DNA of 64,000 nt from Mycobacterium paraffinicum (GTDB lineage Bacteria > Actinomycetota > Actinomycetes > Mycobacteriales > Mycobacteriaceae), in NCBI RefSeq assembly GCF_001907675.1, contig NZ_MPNT01000031.1:1-64000 (forward strand), in the 5' to 3' direction. The notes beneath the pieces are model-generated. The model saw nothing but the letters and a program-made list of their open reading frames with translations, had not been told where the DNA came from and searched no databases. Shown one piece after another: positions 37,729-46,267 of the stretch. Both the position numbers and the translations under genes were made by a program. Position 1 is the stretch's first letter. Every line of letters begins with the position of its first letter.

Positions 37729-38579
37729 CGCAGCTGCCAACACACGTTGACCTCCACGCCCGCGAACTGTCCGCCGGAATCGACGGCGACGTACTAACCG
37801 TGACGATTAACAGGCCCGAGAAGCGCAACGCCGTCACCGTCGACGGCTATCACGGAATCAAGCGAGCCGCGATGATCGTGGCCGAGGAACCCGCATTGAA
37901 TTTCCTGGTGATCACGGGCACCGGCGACGCGTTCTGCACTGGCGGTGACATGGGCTCGGACAACAATCCAGACCGGCGCTGGGATCTGTTCACTGAAACC
38001 TACGACGCCACACCGTTCGAGACGCTGGGGAAAATCCCGAAGATCGTCCTGTGTGCGATCAACGGCCTAGCGCTCGGCGGCGGCCTTGTCATGTCGCTCT
38101 ACGCCGATCTGGTGATCGCCTCCGATCAAGCTCGCTTGCGTGTTCCGGACCTGACACGAGGGGTGTACGAAGCGTTCGTCGCCGCACGCATTCCTCAGCG
38201 CATCGGCACTCTGAGGGCGAATCACTTGATCTACGGCAACGATTGGATAGACGCGGCCGAAGCCGAGCGGTTGGGTCTCGTCGGCAAGGTGGTGCCGCAC
38301 GACTCGCTCGCCGCCGAAACCGCCGCGCTCCTCGATAGGGTGCGCAACACCGGTCCCGCGGCTCGCGCGGCGATGAAGCGGGAGATGGCCCGGGCGCTAC
38401 CCGCGGTGGATGTGTCCGGCTACTGGTCATCGATGGGAACCGCCGAGCAAATCGAGGCGTTCAGTGCGTTCCTCGAGAAGCGGCAGCCGAACTGGCCCGT
38501 GACCAACGACCGCACAGTGTTTGCGGCACGCCGGCGATCGAGCTGGGCACCCGGGCATAAGGACTCCGGGAAAGGCTGA
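37725..38579 (+). CDS. Enoyl-CoA hydratase/isomerase (crotonase), third gene of the E1/lipoyl operon
   Basis: A 284-residue crotonase with oxyanion-hole segments DAFCTGGDMGSD and NGLALGGGLVMSLYADL. The hydratase Glu region reads VPDLTRGVYEAF, with Asp in the usual first Glu position, so a simple hydratase reaction is not assured; isomerase or C-C hydrolase activity is possible. The ATGA overlap with the lipoyl gene ties it to the E1 complex. The C-terminus is longer and more basic than usual. Confidence 0.83.
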   Translation: MTQLPTHVDLHARELSAGIDGDVLTVTINRPEKRNAVTVDGYHGIKRAAMIVAEEPALNFLVITGTGDAFCTGGDMGSDNNPDRRWDLFTETYDATPFETLGKIPKIVLCAINGLALGGGLVMSLYADLVIASDQARLRVPDLTRGVYEAFVAARIPQRIGTLRANHLIYGNDWIDAAEAERLGLVGKVVPHDSLAAETAALLDRVRNTGPAARAAMKREMARALPAVDVSGYWSSMGTAEQIEAFSAFLEKRQPNWPVTNDRTVFAARRRSSWAPGHKDSGKG

Positions 38580-38590
38580 AACCTTGTGAT

Positions 38591-38606
38591 CACGACAAAT
38601 TTCGTG
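38591..38606. terminator. Hairpin between convergent crotonase genes
   Basis: CACGA and TCGTG form a 5-bp stem with an AT-rich 6-base loop, in the 30-base gap between convergent genes. A weak bidirectional terminator is possible. Confidence 0.35.
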
Positions 38607-38609
38607 CAC

Positions 38610-39422
38610 TTACACGCGGTCCGCCGGCTTGGCGGCCTTTTGCATCAGTTCGGCCATGTAGTCCAAAAACTCTTTCGAGCCCGTCACGACCGCCTGCAGG
38701 TCGTTGCTGGCTTGCTGATGCGTCCTGAAACCCATGTTCTCCCAGGCACGTAAGATTCCGGCCTTGGTCGCCTGCAGAGTGATCAGAGGCGCCTTCGCGA
38801 TCTTCGCCGCCAAATCCTCGACCTCGGCCTCGAGTTGATCCCTCGGTACGACTCGGTTCACCAGTCCGAACTCAAGTGCCTGCGCAGCGGTGATCTTCTG
38901 TGCGGTGTAAAGGTATTCAGCGGCACGCTTGTAGTTCATGAACACCCACGGCTCGAACATGGTTTCCGACCCGGGAAGCCCGAAGCCGGGAACAAGCGGC
39001 ATCTGAAACCACGCGTCGTCGCTGCACACGGTAATTTCTGGAATGAGGGCCCACGTCGTGCCGCCACCGATGGCATACCCGTGTACCTGCGCGATGACCG
39101 GCTTGGGAAACTCCCACAGTTTCAGCACCGGCCACAAGAACAACTGCGCCGCCGAACGCCACACTTTGCCCGAGGCCTCGATCTCGGCTTTGAACTCCGG
39201 GTAGCTGCCCTCGGGAATGTGGCCTGAACAGAATCCCTTGCCGTTCGCTTTGATGATGACGACCTTGATGTCGTAGTCGTACTGCGCGTCGTCGAGCGCC
39301 TCGTTGACGCCGTGCACCATCTCAGACGTTTGGGCATTGGCGCGATCGGCGTTATCCAGGATGATGCGCGCGATCGCCCCGTCCTTCTCGTAGACGACGT
39401 GGTCCAGCTGTCGCGTCTCCAC
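38610..39422 (-). CDS. Enoyl-CoA hydratase/isomerase (crotonase) family protein
   Basis: A 270-residue crotonase with oxyanion-hole segments GKGFCSGHIPEGSY and HGYAIGGGTTWALIPE. The aromatic-rich middle (WRSAAQLFLWPVLKLWEF) is unusual and suggests a bulky or cyclic acyl group. It is divergent from the P450 at 39528, with a shared 105-base promoter region that contains the TAAGACA dyad. Confidence 0.85.
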   Translation of the reverse strand: METRQLDHVVYEKDGAIARIILDNADRANAQTSEMVHGVNEALDDAQYDYDIKVVIIKANGKGFCSGHIPEGSYPEFKAEIEASGKVWRSAAQLFLWPVLKLWEFPKPVIAQVHGYAIGGGTTWALIPEITVCSDDAWFQMPLVPGFGLPGSETMFEPWVFMNYKRAAEYLYTAQKITAAQALEFGLVNRVVPRDQLEAEVEDLAAKIAKAPLITLQATKAGILRAWENMGFRTHQQASNDLQAVVTGSKEFLDYMAELMQKAAKPADRV

Positions 39423-39482
39423 CTGATTACCTCCCGCTGTTGGTCTGCCTGGTGTTGAGAATGCTAACGCATGATGATGCCA

Positions 39483-39501
39483 TAAGACATTTTCTGTAAT
39501 A
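39483..39501. promoter_or_regulatory. Dyad TAAGACA-N5-TGTAATA (crotonase/P450 divergent promoter)
   Basis: TAAGACA-TTTTC-TGTAATA lies between the divergent crotonase and P450 starts, 26 bases before the P450 ATG. TAATACT overlapping its right arm (39497-39503) could be the P450 -10 box, so a bound repressor would block it. Confidence 0.5.
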
Positions 39502-39527
39502 CTGTTTCAGATGGAAGGACGGTGCCG

Positions 39528-40724
39528 ATGACAACGACGGATCTGCGCTGGGATCCCTACGATCGCGCTCTGCACGCCGAACCGTACTCGGTGTGGAAAC
39601 GGATGCGGGACGAAGCGCCTGTGTACTACAACGCGGAGCACGACTTTTACGCACTGAGCCGATTCGACGACGTCATGGCGGCGTCGTTGGACACCGAGAC
39701 ATTCTCATCTGAACACGGCATCATCCTCGACACCATCAGCCAGGAAGCACTGCCTGCGCCCCAGCCGATGATCATGATGGATCCACCCGACCACACCTGT
39801 CTGCGAAAGATGGTCAATCGCACGTTCTTTCGCAGCCGGATCGCCGGGCTTGAGGATCACATCCGCGAGCTGTGTAAGGGCTATCTGGACCGCTACGTCG
39901 GATCCGGTGGATTCGACTACGTCGAAAGCTTCTCTGCCAAACTGCCGGTGATGGTGATCAGCTCGCTACTCGGCTTCCCCGAACAGGATCATGACAACCT
40001 GCGCGAGTGGTCGGACGCACAGTTGCACCGCGACGAGGGGAGCACGGAACTCAGCGCGGAGGGAATCCAGGCGTCAGCTAATCTCTTCGGCTATTACCAG
40101 CAGCAGATCGAACTGCGTCGCCAACAGAGTGCGACCGATATCGTCAGCGACCTGATGACGTCGGACCTTGTGCTGCCCGACGCGAAACCCCGTCGGCTTG
40201 ACGACGGAGAGCTGCTGATGTTCATCGCGATGATCAACGTCGCGGGCAACGAAACGGTGGCGAGGCTTCTCGGGTGGGCAGCGCTCACGCTGGCGCGCAA
40301 TCCCGAGCAGCGTGCGAAATTGGTTGCGGATCCTGGATTGATCGGCGGCGCAGTAGAAGAGCTCCTCCGGTACGACGCACCGTCTCCGGTTCAGGGACGG
40401 TTCGCCCTGCGCGACGCTAGCTACCACGGCAACGTCATTCCGGCTGGAGCGAAGGTCGTCCTACTGACCGGCGCGGCCGGCCGTGACGAGCGTCAGTACG
40501 AGCGGCCGGACGACTTCGACGTGACACGAACCGGCATCCGCCACATCAGCTTCGGGCACGGCTCGCATTTCTGCTTGGGTGCTGCGCTGGCCCGGCTAGA
40601 GGCCAGGGTGGCTTTGGAAGAGACGTTGAAACGGTTCCCCCAGTGGGCCGTCGACGAGACCAGCGTCAAATTCGTCCACACCAGCTCGGTGCGCGGTCCG
40701 TCGAGCGTACCGATCTCGTTGTGA
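39528..40724 (+). CDS. Cytochrome P450
   Basis: A 398-residue soluble bacterial P450. The I-helix oxygen-activation motif is VAGNETVARL, the ExxR is in EELLRYDAP, and the heme-binding loop is FGHGSHFCLGAALARLE with Cys349. GGAAGGA lies 8 bases before the ATG at 39528; a GTG at 39522 is less well spaced. It needs a ferredoxin such as those encoded at 31.2 or 46.3 kb. The compound oxidised is unknown. Confidence 0.93.
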   Translation: MTTTDLRWDPYDRALHAEPYSVWKRMRDEAPVYYNAEHDFYALSRFDDVMAASLDTETFSSEHGIILDTISQEALPAPQPMIMMDPPDHTCLRKMVNRTFFRSRIAGLEDHIRELCKGYLDRYVGSGGFDYVESFSAKLPVMVISSLLGFPEQDHDNLREWSDAQLHRDEGSTELSAEGIQASANLFGYYQQQIELRRQQSATDIVSDLMTSDLVLPDAKPRRLDDGELLMFIAMINVAGNETVARLLGWAALTLARNPEQRAKLVADPGLIGGAVEELLRYDAPSPVQGRFALRDASYHGNVIPAGAKVVLLTGAAGRDERQYERPDDFDVTRTGIRHISFGHGSHFCLGAALARLEARVALEETLKRFPQWAVDETSVKFVHTSSVRGPSSVPISL

Positions 40725-40747
40725 CGTCGAGCTGACGACTGGACCAA

Positions 40748-41182
40748 TCAGTCTGCGATACGGGTCGTGGCGACATCAGCAAGCCATCCTGCCATCATCT
40801 CGTACACGGCTTCGACGGCATCGCGAGCAGCCTGCGCGTCGGCATCGGTCGAACCCAGCGGTTCGTAATCTACTTCCCAGCTGATAGCGGAGCCAGCCCG
40901 CGTGGGCCGCACAGCGACGACCGCGTCGAACCGAGCAACCGGTAGCGGATTGTTAGCGATTGAATAGCCAACCTCCATCCGTTCGGGATTGAGATATGTC
41001 AATGTCTCGATTACCGGTTGATCCCCGGCACCGTGAATTAACCGCCGCATCCCGACGCCGTCACCATCGACGTCAACCCGATCTGCAACCGGTATCCAGC
41101 TGACATCACCAAAGTTGGCGAGGAGTTTCCACACCGCCGAGGCTGTTGCGTCGAGTTCCTTCGTGACGACAATTTTGGGCAT
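40748..41182 (-). CDS. SRPBCC (START/polyketide-cyclase fold) protein
   Basis: A 144-residue protein of the SRPBCC fold: the opening strand KIVVTKELDATASAVWKLLANF, a helix-grip core and a long C-terminal helix (DAVEAVYEMMAGWLADVA). These proteins bind hydrophobic ligands or catalyse cyclisation/dehydration. The ATG at 41182 gives the usual N-terminus; the frame is open to 41212. It is convergent with the P450 (23 bases) and divergent from the Rieske oxygenase. Confidence 0.75.
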   Translation of the reverse strand: MPKIVVTKELDATASAVWKLLANFGDVSWIPVADRVDVDGDGVGMRRLIHGAGDQPVIETLTYLNPERMEVGYSIANNPLPVARFDAVVAVRPTRAGSAISWEVDYEPLGSTDADAQAARDAVEAVYEMMAGWLADVATTRIAD

Positions 41183-41611
41183 GGCGAACCCTAACAGATT
41201 CGACACTGACACGGGGTTTGTCTCGCAGTTTCATTCCATCGCGATGAGGCCTATAGTTAGACAGTCCGGGTCGTTAGCCGTCGAACATCCCGTTGAGCAG
41301 CGCTTAAAGGCCGCGCCCGGTCGCTACCGGCGGTCAGGGTGGTTCAGATCGGAAATGCGTCATAACACCAGGTATACATTTTGCGTTTCTCTGTTCTGTA
41401 TGATCGCCTGTCGACGAACCTTGAGGAGCGGTGATGGGTTTTCGCGGAGTCGATCTGTCGGGATTGCGGGAGCCGCTGACGCCGTGGACGGCATCGACGG
41501 TTCACCGACGACCGCTCGCATCGGTCGAAAAGTCGTCACACCAGCGGCCATCGCCTCCGATGACAATGTCGAAAAAGCATGCGCCGATGAGCACATCGAA
41601 GGAGGTAGTTG
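41183..41611. other. Upstream region of the Rieske oxygenase with possible gene remnant
   Basis: About 430 bases without a confident gene. A frame ending in the TGA at 41610-41612 encodes protein-like sequence (AADAVDGIDGSPTTARIGRK and onward to EHIEGGS) but has no good start. An alternative start ATG at 41434 with GAGGAG lies in another frame, so a frameshifted small gene is possible. The dyad at 41372-41390 lies here. Confidence 0.4.
41372..41390. promoter_or_regulatory. Dyad GTATACA-N5-CGTTTCT (Rieske oxygenase promoter region)
   Basis: GTATACA-TTTTG-CGTTTCT shares the core ACA-N5-YGT, and even the ACATTTT run, with the element at 39483. It is the weakest member of the family in the outer positions. 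It lies about 220 bases before the Rieske oxygenase start. Confidence 0.35.
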
Positions 41612-43015
41612 ATGACCATCGTTGACGGCTCTGCCAACACTGAAACGGCCGGCGTCGTCCCCCGTCGGTACGCGTGCGGGGAGACATTCGTGCCGAAGGG
41701 ACGCTACATCGACCCGGAATTCCTGCACCTCGAACTTGAACACCTGTTCACCCAGGTGTGGCAGCCGGCCTGTCGCGAAGAAGAGATCCCCGATCCGGGG
41801 AACTTCTGCGAGTACACCATCGGTCGGCAATCCATCATGGTGGTGCGCCAAAACGACGGCACTATCAAAGCCTTCTACAATGCGTGCACTCATCGCGGCA
41901 TGAAAGTGGTGCGGGGTCGAGGGTGCGCAGACGACGGCGTCCTGCGGTGCGGATTCCACGGCTGGCGTTACACGCTTGATGGTCGCTCGCAATTCGTCCC
42001 GAATCGCGACGAATTCCTGAATCGGCCACGAGAGCAGTGGGCGCTGCGTCGGGTGACGGTCGGCGCCTGGGGTGGCTGGGTGTTCATCACGATGGCCGAG
42101 AACCCGCCGGAGCTGCTCGACTGGCTTGACCCGCTTCCGACGGCACTGGCACCGTTCCGGTTGGAAGACATGCGCTTCCGGTGGCGCAAGCGAACCGCTT
42201 TGGCCGCCAATTACAAGACCGTCATCGACGCTTTCATCGAGGGCTACCACTCGCCCGGCACGCACCCGCAGACGGTGCGGAGCGATCAGGGCGTGCGACC
42301 GTCCACGGCGCCTGCGGCACCCAACGAGTTCATTTACGCCCCGTACACGCCGACCACTGTGTACCGGAACCACTCGCGGTTCACGTACACCGTGCGGCCC
42401 GACAGCAACGGCGGCGCGGCACGCGCGGAACGGGAATCGTCACCAACGATCTTCGCCAACGGGATGCAATACCAATTCCTTGAGGTCAGATCCCTTGTCA
42501 GCGAGCGTGATTACCGGGTTGCGCAGCAGATGGCCGAGATGGAACCCGGTCCCATCCCGCCATTCATGGTGTATCACCAGATGTGCGAGGAATTGGCCAT
42601 CGCCGAGGGCGTCGACTACCCGAAGATGTCGATGGAGGAGTACTTCGCGGGCAACGGCGACTGGCATGTCTTTCCCACCTTGGTCATTCTCGTGGAGAAG
42701 TCCTGCGTGCTCGGCTACCGCATGCTCCCTGATGCCGAGGACCCCAATCGCTGCGTGTTCGAGATGTTCTCGCTGGAACACTTCGCGCCTGGTGAGGTTC
42801 CGGAGACCAGCTGGCTCGAGTTCGAACGTTGGCAGGACCATGACGGCTGGGGGGAACTACCCACACAGGACCTCATGAACATCGATGCGATTCACGCGGG
42901 TATGCACTCGCGCGGATTTGACGGGCTGTGGCTCAACATCAATCAGGAGATGTCGATCCGCAACGAGCATCGGATCGCCGACCGCTTCATTTTCGGCGTC
43001 GACGACCCCGCGTAG
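41612..43015 (+). CDS. Rieske non-heme iron ring-hydroxylating oxygenase, alpha subunit
   Basis: A 467-residue oxygenase. The Rieske [2Fe-2S] site has C92-x-H94 in CTHRG and C113-x2-H116 in CGFHGW. The mononuclear iron site shows His213 and His218 in EGYHSPGTH, preceded by the bridging Asp in VIDAFIEGYH. GGAGG precedes the ATG by 6 bases. It is a single-component type (no beta subunit next to it) and must be fed by a ferredoxin/reductase; the Rieske ferredoxin and NuoF-like protein at 46.6-48.3 kb are candidates. The substrate is unknown. Confidence 0.92.
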   Translation: MTIVDGSANTETAGVVPRRYACGETFVPKGRYIDPEFLHLELEHLFTQVWQPACREEEIPDPGNFCEYTIGRQSIMVVRQNDGTIKAFYNACTHRGMKVVRGRGCADDGVLRCGFHGWRYTLDGRSQFVPNRDEFLNRPREQWALRRVTVGAWGGWVFITMAENPPELLDWLDPLPTALAPFRLEDMRFRWRKRTALAANYKTVIDAFIEGYHSPGTHPQTVRSDQGVRPSTAPAAPNEFIYAPYTPTTVYRNHSRFTYTVRPDSNGGAARAERESSPTIFANGMQYQFLEVRSLVSERDYRVAQQMAEMEPGPIPPFMVYHQMCEELAIAEGVDYPKMSMEEYFAGNGDWHVFPTLVILVEKSCVLGYRMLPDAEDPNRCVFEMFSLEHFAPGEVPETSWLEFERWQDHDGWGELPTQDLMNIDAIHAGMHSRGFDGLWLNINQEMSIRNEHRIADRFIFGVDDPA

Positions 43016-43070
43016 TTGAGACACGTCAGGCACCTGAAGATAGTGCCACGGGGTAATATGTGAACTGGCA

Positions 43071-43238
43071 ATGCGTTTCGTCCATAGCCATGTGCGAGCG
43101 GAGCGCGGAGTGGCCCAGTACCGCGCCCGACGGGTGCGCAATCAGTTCCGGGCAGATGACAAAGGGCGTCAGGTGGCGGCGGCGACCCTGCGGCAGCCTG
43201 CCGAGCGCCGCGAGATCGATGCCGAGCGGGACTGGTAA
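43071..43238 (+). CDS. Small Arg-rich ORF, uncertain
   Basis: A 55-codon ORF (MRFVHSHVRAERGVAQYRAR to EIDAERDW) in the gap between the Rieske oxygenase and the convergent TetR gene. The composition is strongly basic and charged. No clear ribosome site is visible and I recognise no family. It could be a chance frame in GC-rich DNA. Confidence 0.25.
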   Translation: MRFVHSHVRAERGVAQYRARRVRNQFRADDKGRQVAAATLRQPAERREIDAERDW

Positions 43239-43258
43239 AGGGGCCGTAGCGGCGACTT

Positions 43259-43936
43259 CTAGCCTTTGGGCCGCTTGGCTGGGGACAGCAGAACGGTCAG
43301 GTGGTCAACCAATTCGTCAGCGACGGTTTCGATTGGTACCCCTCGGTCGGTGACGACCCAATCGGTGAGCCAGACTTGCAACGCGGAGACGATGAGACCT
43401 GCCACGACCGACGGTCTGGCCGGTGCTATCTCGTCTGCGGCCAGCGCCGCTTCGACGCCGCGAGTGAGCATTTCCAAGCCAGCACGCATGTTCATTCGTT
43501 GGCTGCCGCGACCGGCGTCGGTGCCAACGATCGCGGTCGCCCAGCTGAAGCCTTCTCGTATGTGAAGCGCGAGGAAATTCGGATTATTGCCGAAGAACGT
43601 CACCTGTGCGCGTACGCCGGCCAAGAGGTTTTCCAAAGCGGTGGTGCAGCCCGCAGTGGCGTTCCTGACCGTGTCGAGTAACTCGTTCATTCGTTGGGCC
43701 TGTAAAACGTCCCAAATCTCGTCTTTCCCCTTGAAGTTCTTGTAGACGGTGGCCAACGAGACGTCAGCCGCCGCAGCGATCGCATTCACCTTGGCGCCGG
43801 CGAAGCCGTCCTTAGCGAATTCGAACTCAGCGGCGATGAGAATCCGTTGCCGGTACAACTGTCGTCGAGACTCGCCGGTGCTTGGCCCAAGCGAGCCTCG
43901 TGCAGCAGTTCTCACCCCAGAATCCCCACTCGTCAC
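43259..43936 (-). CDS. TetR-family transcriptional regulator
   Basis: A 225-residue TetR protein with HTH in AKVNAIAAAADVSLATVYKNF and a ligand domain ending in DHLTVLLSPAKRPKG. The start is a GTG. It is the last gene of a long minus-strand run that begins with the amidohydrolase pair, so it could be co-transcribed with the membrane protein upstream. Its target may be that operon, possibly the GCAGAAT dyad at 44924. Confidence 0.8.
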   Translation of the reverse strand: MTSGDSGVRTAARGSLGPSTGESRRQLYRQRILIAAEFEFAKDGFAGAKVNAIAAAADVSLATVYKNFKGKDEIWDVLQAQRMNELLDTVRNATAGCTTALENLLAGVRAQVTFFGNNPNFLALHIREGFSWATAIVGTDAGRGSQRMNMRAGLEMLTRGVEAALAADEIAPARPSVVAGLIVSALQVWLTDWVVTDRGVPIETVADELVDHLTVLLSPAKRPKG

Positions 43937-44040
43937 CGCGGATTGCGTGCTGACACGATAGCCGCACCGAGTAAACGCAGCCCGCCGCCCCGAAGGGGAT
44001 GAGGCCGGCGCGCACTTTGCAGGCTCTCCCCACGCACGTG

Positions 44041-44859
44041 CTATGTGCCCACGGAAGTGGAGGCGGCGGCGCCGCGTGAGGGCGTGCTCGAAGCTGGCGG
44101 GCTAGTGCGCACGAGGTACATGATCTGCCTGGCTACAAACGGCAGGCTGACTACCGGGGCGATGAGCCAAGGGAGGTTCTCGAAGCCGAGAATCACCGTG
44201 ATCTCCCAGAAGCCGAGTTGGAAGTCGCTGAATCCGTGGCGCACCTCCATCAGAAAGTAAGTGACGAAGAGTGCCAGCATGCCGGCCATCGAAAAGAATG
44301 CCCACCATAGTGCGTTGATTCGTTTGGGATCGTGGTTGCCGGCCTTTCGGAGGCGGAACCATTGCACGAGCAGAATGACAGCCAGGGTGACGACGGCTAG
44401 TTCCAAGCCCCACAGTGCGCCATCGCTGGTGAGATAGCGTCTGTCGACGTCGCCGTAGTACCACCAGGCGAAGCCCCACGTGTCCTGTGGCGTCAGATGC
44501 ATCCAGCCCATCACGTCACCTATCAGCCACGGTGTCTCCCAACTGATCTCGCTGCCGGCGGCGGCGGCGAAGAACCAGATCATCTGGAACTCGTTGGCTC
44601 GTTCCAGCACCGTCCGATTCTCACCGGGCGCGTCGCGCCAGGCCGTGATGAAGATGATCATCATCGGGATGGTGAATACCGTGCAGGCAATGACACCCGT
44701 CGCGCGCACCATCGGAATGAGTCCTACCCCGGCAGCGACGACAGCTCCGGGAAACGCGATCATCATGACGACGGCGCACCAAAGATATACGCGCTTCCGT
44801 TCCTTCGCCCACGGGCGGGTGAAGTTGTGTTGCTCTGCGTCTGGCAGCTGGAACATCAA
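44041..44859 (-). CDS. Multi-pass membrane protein of unknown function
   Basis: A 272-residue integral membrane protein with six or seven hydrophobic segments (for example LWCAVVMMIAFPGAVVAAGV, LWGLELAVVTLAVILLV, FFSMAGMLALFVTYFLM). Trp/Glu/Asp residues in or near the membrane are striking: EISWETPWLIGD, FAWWYYGD, FENLPWLIAP. An isomerase or lipid-modifying enzyme of the emopamil-binding or spirocyclase-like kind is conceivable, but I cannot assign a family. Its neighbours are oxygenase and hydrolase genes. Confidence 0.7.
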   Translation of the reverse strand: MMFQLPDAEQHNFTRPWAKERKRVYLWCAVVMMIAFPGAVVAAGVGLIPMVRATGVIACTVFTIPMMIIFITAWRDAPGENRTVLERANEFQMIWFFAAAAGSEISWETPWLIGDVMGWMHLTPQDTWGFAWWYYGDVDRRYLTSDGALWGLELAVVTLAVILLVQWFRLRKAGNHDPKRINALWWAFFSMAGMLALFVTYFLMEVRHGFSDFQLGFWEITVILGFENLPWLIAPVVSLPFVARQIMYLVRTSPPASSTPSRGAAASTSVGT

Positions 44860-44923
44860 TTCGTTCCCTTCGTCGGTGGCACGGTGCCGAGGGATCGACC
44901 ATCGTGTCCGATACTCTTCAATC

Positions 44924-44941
44924 GCAGAATCCTAATTCTGC
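44924..44941. promoter_or_regulatory. Perfect dyad GCAGAAT-N4-ATTCTGC
   Basis: Two perfect 7-base arms with a CCTA spacer lie 65 bases upstream of the membrane-protein start. They are AT-rich compared with the flanks. A regulator operator is likely; a hairpin at the end of the upstream hydrolase transcript is less likely because that gene stops 420 bases away. Confidence 0.5.
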
Positions 44942-45358
44942 TAAATCGGTCGAGTCAACCCTCGATATACGCCTTGTGATTCGAAGGTCGGATTGATCGG
45001 CCTCGCGTTGTATTGTGGCCGCTGCCGCTCGACGGCCGCTAATATGCGGGCGCTCAGCATGACCGGCCCGACTGGGCGCGGCACGTGCTCAGCCTCGTCG
45101 TGCCGCGGCTCTTGACGAGCGCGGCCTCTGGACCGCCTTGTGGCAGAATCACCGTTATACCGCAGACCGGGCGCCCGGCACGATTCGACGAGCGAAGTCG
45201 CGAACGACTGGATTCGGGATGGTCGATTCGAGATTCGCTGCCTGCCTAGAGCTCTTATCTCCGAGCGGCCTAGCGGCAGGGATGGTGTGTACGGATCGAT
45301 CGTGACCGGGCAGCCGGGACGGTGCCTGGCTCTTCCGGAGTGTTGGGCCTGGCGTTGG
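44942..45358. other. Gap of about 420 bases, no gene seen
   Basis: Between the membrane protein promoter and the stop of the alpha/beta hydrolase. The minus strand is open in one frame throughout, but the predicted sequence is mostly Arg/Ser/Pro-rich filler. The last ~50 codons (MLSARILAAVERQRPQYNAR and onward) look more protein-like and could be a gene-end remnant. Confidence 0.4.
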
Positions 45359-46222
45359 TCAGCCGAGCACGCGATCTGTCCAGGCCACGATTTGGGGCGC
45401 AAGCTGCTTCCAGTTCGCCCAGACTGACACTCCATGATCCCGGCTGGCTTCGAATCGGTCGAGGAATTCACGGTCTCCCCACACGGGATCGATGATATGT
45501 GCATTCTGCAGATTGGCAGCGAGACGTTCCGAAGTAGCGCGAGTGTGGTAGTAATCGCTTTTACCGCTGCGGAACACGAGTATCGGGAGGGTGATGGCTC
45601 CAGCCTCCTCGTCCGACAGTCCTGCCACGAGCGGGTCGCCGCAGGCACAGTAAACGTGCGCCCAGCGTTCCATCGTTTCGATGAAAGTTTGTTTGTCCTG
45701 CGCGAGGAATCGTTCGCGGTTGCGGGGATTCCGCTCGGTGACCTCCGCCCAGGTAGGCAGGTCCGCTACGTCGGCCATCGTGCCGTTCCATGCTGCCCGG
45801 ATCGAAGGGAAGTTGTACACCTCGGCTAGCGACATGCTGCCGAACGCACCGCCGCTGACCCACCACATGACAACGGCGCGGGCGATATCCGGGTGTCGCG
45901 CTGCGGCGAGCAATGAGATCCGCGCTCCGCCGGAGCCACCTACGAGCACCGTCGGGCCGAGATCAAGATCTACAACGAGCCTCGCAAGCGATTCGGCCTG
46001 CATCACCGACTCCGAGCTTCCTTCGAAACAGACAGCAGAGGCACCGCAGTTGAGCCGGTCGTAGATCACGACCTTCTTACCGCGCTCCGCGATCGCTTCG
46101 GCCAGCTCGCGTACGCCCCCGGCGTCCTTGCTGAATCGGCCACCGCCGGTAAGGATAAAAGGCTCACCTTCGCCGATGATCTCGTAAGCGATCTCGAGAT
46201 CGCCTTGCATCACCACTGGCAT
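45359..46222 (-). CDS. Alpha/beta-hydrolase fold protein
   Basis: A 287-residue alpha/beta hydrolase. The oxyanion segment is LTGGGRFSKDAGG, the nucleophile Ser is in VLVGGSGGARIS (GxSxG), and the acid Asp is in FRSGKSDYYHT. The usual GH motif for the catalytic His is not evident; RDHGVSVWANW is the only nearby candidate. It may be a C-C hydrolase or enol-lactonase. It lies 45 bases downstream of the ferredoxin gene in the same direction, so it probably belongs to the amidohydrolase/ferredoxin operon. Confidence 0.8.
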   Translation of the reverse strand: MPVVMQGDLEIAYEIIGEGEPFILTGGGRFSKDAGGVRELAEAIAERGKKVVIYDRLNCGASAVCFEGSSESVMQAESLARLVVDLDLGPTVLVGGSGGARISLLAAARHPDIARAVVMWWVSGGAFGSMSLAEVYNFPSIRAAWNGTMADVADLPTWAEVTERNPRNRERFLAQDKQTFIETMERWAHVYCACGDPLVAGLSDEEAGAITLPILVFRSGKSDYYHTRATSERLAANLQNAHIIDPVWGDREFLDRFEASRDHGVSVWANWKQLAPQIVAWTDRVLG

Positions 46223-46267
46223 AATTACCCTCTCAGATAAAGGAATTCGTTAAATAATGCCATCGCG

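Noticed and set aside
41431..41625. 64-codon frame beginning at a GAGGAG-preceded ATG before the Rieske oxygenase
   Set aside because: The second half turns into Ser/Pro/Lys filler and overlaps the well-supported Rieske start. It was kept only as part of a possible remnant.
44941..45648. A 235-codon minus-strand frame between the membrane protein and the alpha/beta hydrolase
   Set aside because: Half of it lies out of frame inside the hydrolase gene and most residues are low-complexity. Only the last part looks protein-like.
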